A DNA stretch of 64,000 bases. Source: Paracoccaceae bacterium. Lineage in GTDB: Bacteria; Pseudomonadota; Alphaproteobacteria; Rhodobacterales; Rhodobacteraceae. How positions within the stretch are numbered: position 1 is the first letter of the stretch; each line of letters opens with the position of its first letter. A program made the translations under genes and the position numbers. Below the pieces are notes generated by a model, which saw only the letters and a list, made by a program, of their open reading frames with translations, did not search any database and had not been told where the DNA came from. Of this stretch, positions 42,517 through 51,555 are shown one piece after another. Where the stretch lies: positions 1 through 64,000 of the forward strand of contig JAKVCO010000020.1 of NCBI GenBank assembly GCA_022448245.1. The letters are read 5' to 3'.

Positions 42517-42549
42517 TGCCTCCGGCTGAAGTACAAAGCACGAAGAAGG
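42517..42549 (+). repeat. Dispersed intergenic repeat, copy 2
   Basis: TGCCTCCGGC, TGAAGTACAAAGCACGAAGAAGG: the same element as at 36190-36233 but without the 13-base insert after the first block. It begins ten bases after the dehydrogenase stop. Confidence 0.6.
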
Positions 42550-42593
42550 CGCTCAGTGCCCCCTTTTCTTCGTACTCCGTACTTCGGGGAGCG

Positions 42594-42620
42594 CGAGGGG
42601 CAGCGCCCCTCGTTTTCTTT
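42594..42620 (+). terminator. Intrinsic terminator after the FAD-linked dehydrogenase
   Basis: CGAGGGGC and GCCCCTCG pair perfectly around the loop AGC, followed by TTTTCTTT. It ends three bases before the apt stop codon of the converging strand. Confidence 0.88.
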
Positions 42621-42623
42621 CTC

Positions 42624-43154
42624 TCAAAGGCCTTCGAACGCGCATAGGGCGTGCACATCGAGCCCCATAGCTTCGAGTTTGGCTCGCCCGCCAAGGTCCG
42701 GCAGGTCGATGACAAAGGCGCAGCCAATCGTCTGAGCCCCGAGGCGCTCGATGAGCTTGATGCCGGCTTCGGCGGTGCCACCCGTGGCCAAAAGGTCGTC
42801 CACTACGAGGACCTTCTCGCCGGCCTCAAGCGCATCGTCGTGCACTTCCATCACGGCCTCGCCGTATTCGAGCGTGTATGCCTGTTCCAGCGTTGCACCG
42901 GGAAGTTTGCCCTTCTTTCGGATGGGCACGAAGCCCACCGAAAGCTGATGCGCGATAGCGCCGCCGAGAATGAAGCCCCGGGCCTCCAAGCCCACGACGC
43001 GGTCGATGCGCATGCCTGCGTAGGGGTGCAGCAGCTGGTCAACGGCCATCCGAAATCCGCGCGGGTCAGCGAACAACGTCGCTACATCCCGAAACATGAT
43101 GCCTTCATGCGGGAAGTCAGGGATGGTGCGGATATAGTCTTTTACGCTCTTCAT
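42624..43154 (-). CDS. apt: Adenine phosphoribosyltransferase
   Basis: A 176-residue type I PRTase. The PRPP motif [24 protein letters not shown] is complete; the N-terminal [21 protein letters not shown] and [31 protein letters not shown] segments are typical of Apt. It converts adenine and PRPP to AMP. Adenine is a product of MtnP, encoded two genes upstream on the same strand. Confidence 0.97.
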   Translation of the reverse strand: MKSVKDYIRTIPDFPHEGIMFRDVATLFADPRGFRMAVDQLLHPYAGMRIDRVVGLEARGFILGGAIAHQLSVGFVPIRKKGKLPGATLEQAYTLEYGEAVMEVHDDALEAGEKVLVVDDLLATGGTAEAGIKLIERLGAQTIGCAFVIDLPDLGGRAKLEAMGLDVHALCAFEGL

Positions 43155-43158
43155 CTGC

Positions 43159-43479
43159 TCACTTTTTCTTGGAGGGAGTATCGGTGTCTTTGGCAGCCCT
43201 GGACGGTTTCGGCCTGTTCTTTATCCTGGGAGACAAAGGGAACAGAATGGAGCTTCCAATGCCCGGACCCTTGACCATCGGCCCGCCCCCGAACACCAGA
43301 GTTCTGAAGAACCCCAAAAGTAGGGTTGCTATACAGATGACGTGCGCGGGTTCCAGAAGCTCATGCCGCTCCAGGAAATCCCAAAACTCCCCGATCAAGA
43401 CGAAGCCCACGACGGCAATCGCGATCATGAGCATGCCCCACCACGCATTGCTCACAGCTCGTTGGCTTGAGGTAGACAT
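43159..43479 (-). CDS. Small membrane protein between mtnP and apt
   Basis: A 106-residue protein with two hydrophobic helices ([20 protein letters not shown] and [20 protein letters not shown]) and a basic tail ([21 protein letters not shown]). Its start overlaps the mtnP stop by one base and its stop lies four bases before apt, so it is in the same operon. I do not recognise the family. Confidence 0.7.
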   Translation of the reverse strand: MSTSSQRAVSNAWWGMLMIAIAVVGFVLIGEFWDFLERHELLEPAHVICIATLLLGFFRTLVFGGGPMVKGPGIGSSILFPLSPRIKNRPKPSRAAKDTDTPSKKK

Positions 43480-44354
43480 CAGTTCAGCATCCTTCCTGCG
43501 ACAGCGTCTAGCTTGCCAAGAAGCGTGGGGTCGCGATGCTCCGGCGGCGTGATCAATGCATGCTCGAGCGCCCGATCGCAACTATGAGGGCAGGGTTTTC
43601 GATTAGGGCCCAACAAGCCAGGCAGGGCGGCCACGAGGCTGCGTGCTTTGTCGGCGTTGCCGCGCAGGATCTCGATGATCTGTGTCACGTCCACGGCGCC
43701 GTGGTCGGGGTGCCAGCTGTCATAGTCAGTGATCATTGCGACCGAGGCGTAGCAAAGCTCCGCTTCGCGGGCGAGCTTGGCTTCGGGCATGTTCGTCATG
43801 CCGATCACGTCGCAGCCCCAGACTTCGCGGTAGAGTTTGGATTCGGCGAGGGATGAAAACTGCGGGCCTTCCATGGCCAGATAGGTGCCGCCTTCGTGCA
43901 CCGTGACACCTGCGGCACGCGCGGCGGCGGCGCAGGCTTCACTCAGGCGGGGACAAGTAGGGTGGGACACGCTCACATGGGCCACGCAGCCGGTGCCGAA
44001 AAAGCTCTTCTCGCGGGCGAAGGTGCGGTCGATGAACTGATCGACGATGACGAAATCGCCGGGCGCCATCTCTTCGCGGAAGCTGCCACAGGCGGAAACC
44101 GAGATCACATCGGTGACACCCAGCCGCTTGAGCGCGTCGATATTGGCGCGGTAAGGCACTGTGGTAGGCGAATGCACGTGACCGCGACCGTGACGCGGCA
44201 AAAACACCATCTCCACCCCGTCGAGCATGCCGGTGAGCACAGCGTCAGACGGCGCCCCCCAAGGGGTCTTCACCGTGCGCCAAGAGGCGCCTTCGAGCCC
44301 ATCCAATTTATACACCCCAGATCCGCCGATGATGCCGATTTTCGTCGCTGCCAT
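43479..44354 (-). CDS. mtnP: S-methyl-5'-thioadenosine phosphorylase
   Basis: A 291-residue nucleoside phosphorylase. Signature stretches are KIGIIGGSGVYKL, FLPRHGRGHVHSPTTVPYRANI, SVSACGSFREEMAPGDFV, YLAMEGPQFSSLAESKLYR and GMTNMPEAKLAREAELCYA. It splits methylthioadenosine into adenine and methylthioribose-1-phosphate. The ATG giving MAATKIG is the family start; an upstream in-frame start adds 13 atypical residues. The gap to the SulP gene (about 206 bases) shows nothing notable. Confidence 0.96.
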   Translation of the reverse strand: MAATKIGIIGGSGVYKLDGLEGASWRTVKTPWGAPSDAVLTGMLDGVEMVFLPRHGRGHVHSPTTVPYRANIDALKRLGVTDVISVSACGSFREEMAPGDFVIVDQFIDRTFAREKSFFGTGCVAHVSVSHPTCPRLSEACAAAARAAGVTVHEGGTYLAMEGPQFSSLAESKLYREVWGCDVIGMTNMPEAKLAREAELCYASVAMITDYDSWHPDHGAVDVTQIIEILRGNADKARSLVAALPGLLGPNRKPCPHSCDRALEHALITPPEHRDPTLLGKLDAVAGRMLN

Positions 44355-44560
44355 GCCAAGCCCTCCTGAGGCCATGCTTGCCCATCCCGCCAAGGTATGA
44401 AAGAGCCCGCATCGGTTTACGCCGCTTTAAGGGTCAGCGCGTAGCTCAGGTGCGAAAGTATCGGGCCATGCGACCCCATCAAGGCGGGTATGCCCAAGAA
44501 TACCGTGCATTTTAGGCCCTAGCGGCTATTTCGCACGTAATCCACGTGAGGGAAGAGCAC

Positions 44561-46171
44561 ATGACCCGTATCCTTGCCGCTTTGGGCAATTCCGCCTCCT
44601 TTCCATCGGGCGGCTTTGACTTGTCGCGTCTTCGGATCGAGGTTCTCGCTGGCCTGACGGTCGCCTTGGCCCTTGTTCCTGAAGCCGTGGCTTTTGCCTT
44701 TGTGGCCGGTGTTCACCCGCTGGTGGGCCTCTATGCGGCCTTTATCGTTGGCCTTATCACGGCGCTTATCGGTGGCCGCCCGGGCATGATTTCGGGCGCA
44801 ACGGGCGCTTTGGCCGTTGTGATGGTGTCGCTCGTCGCGACCCACGGTGTGGAGTACCTCTTTGCGACGGTCGTCCTTATGGGGCTCATACAGATCGTTG
44901 TGGGCGTGATGCGATGGGGGAAATTTATCCGCCTTGTGCCGCATCCTGTGATGCTTGGCTTCGTAAACGGCCTCGCCATCGTGATTTTCCTCGCACAGCT
45001 GAGCCAATTCAAAGTGCCGGGTACGATGGTCTCTGACGGGCACGGCATGACCGGTGGGGAATGGATGTCCGGTACGCCGCTCATCACCATGCTTGCCCTT
45101 GTGGCGCTGACCATGCTCATCATCTGGGTGATGCCGCGGGTGACGAAGGTTATTCCTGCGCCGCTGGCCGGGATCGGGATCGTGGCCGCGCTGGTGATTA
45201 TCTTCGGGATCGACGTGCCGCGCGTGGGCGATCTGGCCTCGATCCAGGGCGGGCTGCCGAGCTTCCATATCCCAACAGTGCCGCTGACGCTGGAGACGCT
45301 CCAGATCATTGCGCCTTACGCGATCATCCTTGCCGCCATTGGCCTGATTGAGAGCCTTCTGACCCTCAACCTCGTGGGGGAGATGACGAATACTCGTGGC
45401 GGTTCGTCTCAGGAATGCGTGGCGCAGGGTGTTGCGAATACGGTGACGGGCTTCTTCGGTGGCATGGGCGGGTGCGCGATGATTGGTCAGTCGATGATCA
45501 ACGTGAAATCCGGTGCACGCACGCGGATCGCGGGCATTGTGGCCGCTCTCTTCCTTCTGGCGTTCATCGTGGTGGCTTCACCGGCGATTGAGCAGATCCC
45601 GCTGGCCGCACTTGTCGGCGTCATGTTCATGGTGGTGATCGGCACCTTTGCTTGGAACTCCTTCAAGATCATGCGCAAGGTACCGCGCATCGACGCGTTC
45701 GTGATCGTTTTGGTGACTGTGGTGACCGTGCTGACCGACCTCGCGATCGCGGTGGTCGTGGGCGTCATCGTCAGCGCGCTGGCCTATGCTTGGCAGAATG
45801 CTACCCGCATCTCCGCCAAGGCCTATACGACGCCTGAGGGTGCAAAGGTCTATCAGGTGCAAGGTCCGCTCTTCTTCGGCTCCTCCGAGGGCTTCATCGA
45901 GCTCTTTGACGTCGCCGATGACCCGAACCACGTGATCGTGGACTTCGCGGACAGCCGCGTGGCCGACCAATCCGCGCTTCAAGCGATTGAGGCGATGGCA
46001 TCGAAGTACCAAGACGCCGGCAAAGCCCTTCAGCTGCGCCATCTGAGCCGTGACTGCCATGAGCTTTTGACCAAGGCGGGCTCGCTCATTGTCGATAGTG
46101 ACGACGATCCGGACTACGGCGTGGCCGTGGATTACGGCGTGCGCCCCGGCATTCTGTCCGGCGGACACTAA
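44561..46171 (+). CDS. SulP family anion transporter with STAS domain
   Basis: A 536-residue membrane protein. The first 420 residues hold about 10 to 12 helices, starting with LAGLTVALALVPEAVAFAFVAGVHPLVGLYAAF, the SulP signature, and GGMGGCAMIGQSMINVKSGARTR. The last 110 residues are a STAS domain (VQGPLFFGSSEGFIELFDV... VIVDFADSRVADQSALQAIEAM). Substrates may be sulfate, bicarbonate or dicarboxylates; not decided. The ATG after GAGGGAAGAG was preferred to a GTG five codons upstream. Confidence 0.93.
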   Translation: MTRILAALGNSASFPSGGFDLSRLRIEVLAGLTVALALVPEAVAFAFVAGVHPLVGLYAAFIVGLITALIGGRPGMISGATGALAVVMVSLVATHGVEYLFATVVLMGLIQIVVGVMRWGKFIRLVPHPVMLGFVNGLAIVIFLAQLSQFKVPGTMVSDGHGMTGGEWMSGTPLITMLALVALTMLIIWVMPRVTKVIPAPLAGIGIVAALVIIFGIDVPRVGDLASIQGGLPSFHIPTVPLTLETLQIIAPYAIILAAIGLIESLLTLNLVGEMTNTRGGSSQECVAQGVANTVTGFFGGMGGCAMIGQSMINVKSGARTRIAGIVAALFLLAFIVVASPAIEQIPLAALVGVMFMVVIGTFAWNSFKIMRKVPRIDAFVIVLVTVVTVLTDLAIAVVVGVIVSALAYAWQNATRISAKAYTTPEGAKVYQVQGPLFFGSSEGFIELFDVADDPNHVIVDFADSRVADQSALQAIEAMASKYQDAGKALQLRHLSRDCHELLTKAGSLIVDSDDDPDYGVAVDYGVRPGILSGGH

Positions 46172-46245
46172 GCGCAAGAGGCGCGCAATGTGCGCCTCAC
46201 ACGCTCCCTTCTTTCGCCGCAAAACCATGGGAGACTTCCAGAAGA

Positions 46246-46767
46246 TTGAAGGCCGCTGTGGCTAGATTTGCAATTTTCTGCGTGACACTGGGCCTGTTGG
46301 TTTTGGGGGCCATCGTCGCTCTTTCCGGCGTCTTCTGGTTCTCGGACTCGGGCGACGGCCAGGGGCATTTCGGCGGCCTCTTTTTCCTGTTGGTGTTCGG
46401 CATCCCGGCGCTTGGGTTTTGCGCTCTCATGGTGATTGTGGGGATCGTGACAGGCGGCTTTGCTGCCGCAAAGCACCCGGGCGCTGCTGGGCCACCGAAC
46501 CCATTGCCTGCAGCTCAAAAGACCAATGAAATCTCGGCAGAAGACTCTCTACCCCAGCGCCCGGCGCCTAATGTGTCGGCGTGGCCCAGCCCTTCGTGGT
46601 TCGTATTGGTGCCCGCGCTGCTTTGGTCAGCACCGCTCGGCTTCCTGACCTTGGTGTGCTTCATCACCAATGATCCCGGCACGATGCTGCGCTACGCGCT
46701 CTATTGGCTCGTGCCTATTGCGGCAGCTTACGCGCTTCAGGTGGCGTTCACTCGCCGGGCCGTTTGA
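46246..46767 (+). CDS. Hypothetical membrane protein
   Basis: A 173-residue protein with four likely helices: FAIFCVTLGLLVLGAIVAL, LFFLLVFGIPALGFCALMVI, PSWFVLVPALLWSAPLGFL and a C-terminal MLRYALYWLVPIAAAYALQVAF. The middle is a Pro/Ala-rich polar linker. The start is uncertain: TTG at 46246 or GTG at 46258. It converges on the flavin reductase gene with a 20-base overlap. I do not recognise the family. Confidence 0.6.
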   Translation: MKAAVARFAIFCVTLGLLVLGAIVALSGVFWFSDSGDGQGHFGGLFFLLVFGIPALGFCALMVIVGIVTGGFAAAKHPGAAGPPNPLPAAQKTNEISAEDSLPQRPAPNVSAWPSPSWFVLVPALLWSAPLGFLTLVCFITNDPGTMLRYALYWLVPIAAAYALQVAFTRRAV

Positions 46768-47350
46768 GCGAAAAGAGCTCGCCCACCCGCAGATAATCGC
46801 GGTAGCCCAAGCGGGCGAGGGGCTCAAAGCTCGTCACATCGAATATGCCGTCTTTCATGCAGTCGTCGCGAAGGTGGATGCCGGTGACCTCGCCAAAGGT
46901 GACAAAGTTCGCCTCCCCCTCCAGCCGCACGATCCGTGTCACCCGACACTCGAGCGATGCGGGCGCGTCCGCTACCCGCGGGCAGTCGATCGTCTCGCAT
47001 TCAGCTTTCGCTGCGCCCGAGATCGCAAATTCGTCCTCACCGGCCGCTAGAGCCCCTGCAGAGGCATTCATGACGTCGCGCGCCTCGTAGGCCACCACGT
47101 TCACGCAAAATACGCCCGTCTCACGCAGGTTCGCCACGCTGTCCTTCGTGTCGCCGCGATCATCCTTGGCAGAGGTCGAGGCGAACATCACCTGAGGCGG
47201 CACGTAAGCCACCGCGTTGAAGAACGAATAAGGCGCTAGATTGTCCCCCATCGACCCACGCGACGAAATCCACCCGATAGGGCGGGGCGTGACGATGGCG
47301 TTGAAGGGATTGTGCGGCAGGCCGTGGCCGTTTTCGGGGCGGTAGAACAT
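46748..47350 (-). CDS. Flavin reductase family protein (FMN-binding split barrel)
   Basis: A 200-residue flavoprotein. The GLPHNPFNAIVTPRPIGWISSRG stretch at the N-terminus, LAPYSFFNAVAYVPPQVMFAS and ETGVFCVNVVAYEARDVMN are typical of the DIM6/NTAB-like flavin reductase group. These proteins supply reduced flavin or carry out flavin-dependent reductions in the cytosol. No partner monooxygenase is adjacent. Confidence 0.9.
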   Translation of the reverse strand: MFYRPENGHGLPHNPFNAIVTPRPIGWISSRGSMGDNLAPYSFFNAVAYVPPQVMFASTSAKDDRGDTKDSVANLRETGVFCVNVVAYEARDVMNASAGALAAGEDEFAISGAAKAECETIDCPRVADAPASLECRVTRIVRLEGEANFVTFGEVTGIHLRDDCMKDGIFDVTSFEPLARLGYRDYLRVGELFSLKRPGE

Positions 47351-47420
47351 GGGTGCTCCTCGTCGTTTGATCGAGAGCTAACGCCATGCTAGCCCGCCCG
47401 CCAGCACAAAGCGGTAAACG

Positions 47421-47915
47421 ATGTACGAGCTACGCGAAGAAAGCCCGGATGATTGGTGGGAGGTCGAAGCCCTCTACGACACCTGTTTTGCCCCGGGGCG
47501 GGAGGCGCTGTCCTCCTACCGGCTGCGCGAAGACGTAGCACGGGTGGGGCCGTTGTGCCTTGTGGCGCGTGACGGTAACGGCATTCTGGCAGGTGCGATC
47601 CGGTACTGGCCGGTGGCCGTGGGCGAGGATCGCCTCGACGCGCTGCTGCTAGGGCCGGTGGCTGTGCACCCTACGCGACAAGGCGAAGGCCTTGGCGGGG
47701 TTTTGATGGAGCAATCGCTCGCGGCAGCCAAGGCGTTGAACTGGCGCCGTGTGATCCTCGTGGGTGACGCGCCGTACTACGGGCGCTTCGGCTTCAACCG
47801 CCTCGAGCATGTAGACATGCCGCCTCCCACCAACCCTGCGCGCGTGCTGGGCTATGCGCTGACGCAAGGCGCTTGGGATGGGATTGCGGGCCAAGTGACC
47901 CGTTACGCGCCCTGA
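47421..47915 (+). CDS. GNAT N-acetyltransferase, YhbS-like
   Basis: A 164-residue acetyltransferase. The acetyl-CoA motif is LGPVAVHPTRQGEGLGGVLMEQSL, followed by VILVGDAPYYGRFGFNRLEHV. This arrangement is that of the YhbS group. It starts with ATG about 20 bases after a GC-rich stretch and converges on ptsP with only six bases between stop codons. Substrate unknown. Confidence 0.92.
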   Translation: MYELREESPDDWWEVEALYDTCFAPGREALSSYRLREDVARVGPLCLVARDGNGILAGAIRYWPVAVGEDRLDALLLGPVAVHPTRQGEGLGGVLMEQSLAAAKALNWRRVILVGDAPYYGRFGFNRLEHVDMPPPTNPARVLGYALTQGAWDGIAGQVTRYAP

Positions 47916-47921
47916 GGCGGC

Positions 47922-50156
47922 TTACTTCCGGCTGCGCAGGAACTCTGTCACGGCCGGGCGCACGCTCTGGTGGCCCTCCGCGCGGGCTGTGTCGATGACA
48001 GCCTTCACCTCATCAAGGTTCACGCGGCGCAGCATGTGCTTGACCGGGCCTATGGAGGCGGGGCGCATCGAAAGCGACCGCAGGCCCATGGCTGCCAGAC
48101 ATACCGCTTCCAGCGGGCGGCCCGCGTCCTCACCACAGAAGCTCAGCCGCGTGTCGGTCGTTACACAGCGCGCGACGATCTGCTCAATGAAGCTCAGGAA
48201 GCTCACGTTCAGCGTGTCATAGCGGCGGCGCACGCGCTCGTTCTCGCGGTCGGCGGCGAAGAAGAACTGCTTGAGGTCGTTGCCCCCGATGGAGAGGAAC
48301 TCCACCTCCTCGTAGAACTTGCGCGGGGCGAAGGCGAGGCTCGGCGTCTCGAGCATCGCCCCCACGTGGATCTCCGAGGGGAGGGCATGGCCCAGGATGC
48401 GTTCCCGCTCGAGCGCTTTGTCGAGCTCTGCCTGTGCGGCGCGGTATTCGTCGAACTGCGCGACAAAGGGGAACATGACGTGCAGCGGCCGGCCCTTGTG
48501 GGCGCGCACGAGCGCCTGCAACTGCATCCGCAGCACGCCTGGCTTATCGAGGCCCACGCGGATCGCGCGCCAGCCCAACGCCGGGTTTGGCTCGTCATTT
48601 GGCTTCATGTAAGGAAGCACCTTGTCCGAACCGATATCGAGCGTCCGGAAGACGACGGGTTTCCCCTGCGCGGCATCAACCACGCGCTGATAGAGCGCCA
48701 CAAGCTCTGCCCGGCGGGGCATCTGGTTGCGCACGAGGAACTGCAGCTCGGTACGGAAGAGGCCCACGCCCTCGGCCCCAGAGGAGGGAAGGGATGGCAG
48801 ATCGGCCATCAGGCCTGCGTTCATGTGCAGCGCAACGGTGGAGTCACACTGCGCCGTCGCAGGCTCGTCCCGGATCGAGGCGTAGCGCTCCTGCGCGGCA
48901 GTCTGCATTGCCACCTTGTCGCTGAAGGCAGTCTTCACGCTTTCATCTGGGCGCAGGTGGACGATGCCCTGATCGCCATCGATCATCACCATGTCGCCTG
49001 TGAGGGCCTCCGTGGTGATGTTATCGGCGTTGATGATGAGCGGGATCGCCCAAGCGCGCGCAATAACCGCGGCGTGGGAGCCCACTGATCCCTCTTCCAG
49101 CACGATACCCTTCAGTGCCCGACCGTAATCCAAAAGCTCCGCCGGGCCGATATTGCGGGCTACGAGGATCGCGTTCTTGGGCATCTCGGCGCGCTCACCC
49201 TGACCGGTGAGAATGCGCAGCAGGCGGTTAGAGAGGTCATCAAGGTCATGCAGCCGGTCGCGCAGATAGGCGTCGGGCACCTGGCTCATACGGGCGCGGG
49301 CGGTGCTCTGCTCTTTCTCGACGGCAGCCTCTGCTGAGAGGCCCGAGGCGATGTCGGCCTCCATGCGCTTCCGCCAGCCGCGCGAATTGGCAAACATCCG
49401 GAACGTCTCGACCACTTCGAGCTCGTCCTTGGAGCTTGCGCCCTTCAGCATCTGATCGACAGAAATCCGCAGCGTGTCGAGCGCGTCTTCCATGCGCTTG
49501 AGCTCTTGTTCGGGGTCGTCCGAGAACGGGTTCGTGACGACGACGCGCGGCTCGTGCAGGTAGACCGGGCCCATGGCCACGCCTTCTTGGCCCACGATGC
49601 CGCGGAACATGGCGGGTTGCTGGTGGCGGGCCATGACGAAGTCGTCATTCGACGTCAGCTCACCCAACTCCGTCATCTCGGCCAGAACCATGGCGACGAC
49701 TTCGAGGGCGTAGATTTCGTCCTCGCTGTACTCGCGTGCGTCTTTCGACTGGACGACCAGAACACCCATGGGCGTGCCAAGGCGCTGAATGGGAACGCCG
49801 CAGAAGGCCGAATACACTTCTTCGCCGGTCTCCGGCATGTAGCGGAAGCCGCGGGTCGAGGGCGCGTCAGCCGTATTCACCACTTTGCCGCGCCGCGCCA
49901 CGCGGCCCACCAGGCCCTCGCTCAGGCGCATGCGCGTCTGGTGGACGGCTTCGGCATTAAGGCCCTCTGTCGCGCAAAGTTCCAACGTTTCCTCATCCCG
50001 GAACAGATAGATCGAGCACACTTCCGTCACCATCGACGACGCAATCAGCTCCACGATCTTGTCGAGCCGGGCTTGGCCAGTACTGTCTTCGGCCATGGCC
50101 GCGCGGAGGCGGCCCAGGAGCTTTCGGCTCTCTGTTTCTGTCGGTACGGCGTTCAT
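47922..50156 (-). CDS. ptsP: Phosphoenolpyruvate-protein phosphotransferase of the nitrogen PTS (EI-Ntr)
   Basis: A 744-residue protein. An N-terminal GAF domain (about 20-165) senses metabolites; the EI core follows with the phospho-histidine in GSVGSHAAVIARA, the PEP-binding EGVGLFRTELQFL, and the C-terminal FRTLDIGSDKVLPY and FLSIGGNDLKQFFFAADREN barrel motifs. It starts the PtsP-NPr-EIIA-Ntr phosphorelay that couples nitrogen status to potassium transport and PHB metabolism. In related genomes it usually lies next to lysC; here about 2.6 kb intervenes. Confidence 0.96.
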   Translation of the reverse strand: MNAVPTETESRKLLGRLRAAMAEDSTGQARLDKIVELIASSMVTEVCSIYLFRDEETLELCATEGLNAEAVHQTRMRLSEGLVGRVARRGKVVNTADAPSTRGFRYMPETGEEVYSAFCGVPIQRLGTPMGVLVVQSKDAREYSEDEIYALEVVAMVLAEMTELGELTSNDDFVMARHQQPAMFRGIVGQEGVAMGPVYLHEPRVVVTNPFSDDPEQELKRMEDALDTLRISVDQMLKGASSKDELEVVETFRMFANSRGWRKRMEADIASGLSAEAAVEKEQSTARARMSQVPDAYLRDRLHDLDDLSNRLLRILTGQGERAEMPKNAILVARNIGPAELLDYGRALKGIVLEEGSVGSHAAVIARAWAIPLIINADNITTEALTGDMVMIDGDQGIVHLRPDESVKTAFSDKVAMQTAAQERYASIRDEPATAQCDSTVALHMNAGLMADLPSLPSSGAEGVGLFRTELQFLVRNQMPRRAELVALYQRVVDAAQGKPVVFRTLDIGSDKVLPYMKPNDEPNPALGWRAIRVGLDKPGVLRMQLQALVRAHKGRPLHVMFPFVAQFDEYRAAQAELDKALERERILGHALPSEIHVGAMLETPSLAFAPRKFYEEVEFLSIGGNDLKQFFFAADRENERVRRRYDTLNVSFLSFIEQIVARCVTTDTRLSFCGEDAGRPLEAVCLAAMGLRSLSMRPASIGPVKHMLRRVNLDEVKAVIDTARAEGHQSVRPAVTEFLRSRK

Positions 50157-50295
50157 GGAGTTGTGGCGCCAGTTCTGAGTTCGGAAGCCACATTAACTGT
50201 GAGTGGGGTTCTGGGCAATTTGCTTTCGGATTCTGCAAGGGTTTGGGCCCTGTGGTCTGCTTGACGTGCCCGTTGCGTGGGCGTCTTGTGCCCCT

Positions 50296-51534
50296 ATGAC
50301 AAACGCATATGTCCGTTTCGTGACTGCCGGTGGTTTCAGCAATCTCGCCGACGGTGTGGCGACGATGGTCTGGGCCTGGATGGCGACATTGCTCACTCGC
50401 GACGCCTTCGTGATTGCTCTGCTTCCTGTGGCGTTGCGGCTGCCATGGTTCCTATGCGCTCTGCCCGCTGGGATCGTCGCAGATCGTGTCGACAGGCGTC
50501 AGCTTATCCAACGTATGGATGTGCTTCGCGCAGCAGCCTTTGGGTTGGCGGCGGTTTCGGTTGCGTTCGCCATGCCGCTGCCGCCTGCCACGGATGGCCT
50601 GCAGATGCCCTGGCTTTATGGGCTTCTCCTCGTGTCGGCCTTTATTGTGGGCGGGGCAGAGGTGTTCCGGGACAACGCCGCCCAGACCATGATGCCCGCC
50701 CTCGTGCCGCCTGAGCGGCTGGAACGCGCAAACGGACGGCTCTGGAGCGTGGAGATCGTGGGGGGCGAGCTTCTGGGCCCCGCCCTAGGCGCCTTCCTCA
50801 TCGCGGCGGTGCTCTGGTTCCCCTTCGCGCTGAATGCAGGCGCTTTCGCAGTGTCGGCGCTGCTGTTGATGACCATCCGCGGCACCTTCCGCCCGCCACC
50901 GCGTGAGCGCGCGCCCTGGCAAACTGAGCTGAAGGAGGGCATCGCCTTTCTGCGTAGCTCGCCGCTCCTGATGGCGCTGGCGGTGATTACGGGCGTCTGG
51001 AACCTGCTTTGGATGATGGTGACAGTGGCGCTAGTGCTCTTTGTGCAGGAGAGCCTTGGCCATGGCGCGCCGGCCTACGGACTTATCCTCGCAATAGGCG
51101 CAGTCGGCGGCATTCTAGGGTGCCTGATCGCCGAGCACGTGATTGCGCGGCTCGGGCAGGGGCGGACAACCCAATGGATGCTCTTGGCCTCCGCGCTCGC
51201 CTTCGCAGCGATCCCAATGGCGCCAACAGGATGGGCGCTGGCGCTGATCCTCTTCCAGCCCACGGGCATAATCTGGAACACAGTGAGCGTTAGCCACCGC
51301 CAACGGGTCACTCCTTCAGAGGTTCTGGGGCGGCTCAACTCCGTCTATCGCATGCTGGCTTGGGGAATGATGCCAATAGGGTTGCTACTATCCGGGGCTT
51401 TGATCAGTTTTCTCGGGCCGTATACTGGTCGCGATATTGCTATTTCTGCACCGCTTTGGGCAGCGGCTCTTGGCTCCGGAGCTTTGGCCTGGGCCAGTTG
51501 GCGAACCCTGGCCGAAGGGTTCTATAAGGCATGA
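50296..51534 (+). CDS. MFS transporter, EntS-like
   Basis: A 412-residue major facilitator with about twelve helices. The first helices (GGFSNLADGVATMVWAWMATLL) and the loop 2-3 motif GIVADRVDRRQLIQRMD place it in the Bacteroides/enterobactin exporter-like group. It probably exports a small molecule; substrate unknown. The ATG giving MTNAYVRF was chosen because the frame upstream has no transporter character. It interrupts the lysC-ptsP neighbourhood on the opposite strand. Confidence 0.85.
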   Translation: MTNAYVRFVTAGGFSNLADGVATMVWAWMATLLTRDAFVIALLPVALRLPWFLCALPAGIVADRVDRRQLIQRMDVLRAAAFGLAAVSVAFAMPLPPATDGLQMPWLYGLLLVSAFIVGGAEVFRDNAAQTMMPALVPPERLERANGRLWSVEIVGGELLGPALGAFLIAAVLWFPFALNAGAFAVSALLLMTIRGTFRPPPRERAPWQTELKEGIAFLRSSPLLMALAVITGVWNLLWMMVTVALVLFVQESLGHGAPAYGLILAIGAVGGILGCLIAEHVIARLGQGRTTQWMLLASALAFAAIPMAPTGWALALILFQPTGIIWNTVSVSHRQRVTPSEVLGRLNSVYRMLAWGMMPIGLLLSGALISFLGPYTGRDIAISAPLWAAALGSGALAWASWRTLAEGFYKA

Positions 51535-51555
51535 CGTCGCTGGCGATGTCTTTGC

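Noticed and set aside
46181..46201. Hairpin GAGGCGC/GCGCCTC after the SulP gene as a terminator
   Set aside because: The stem is good but no U-run follows on either strand, so termination is unsupported.
47970..49088. Plus-strand frame opposite ptsP
   Set aside because: Shadow of ptsP with no recognisable domain.
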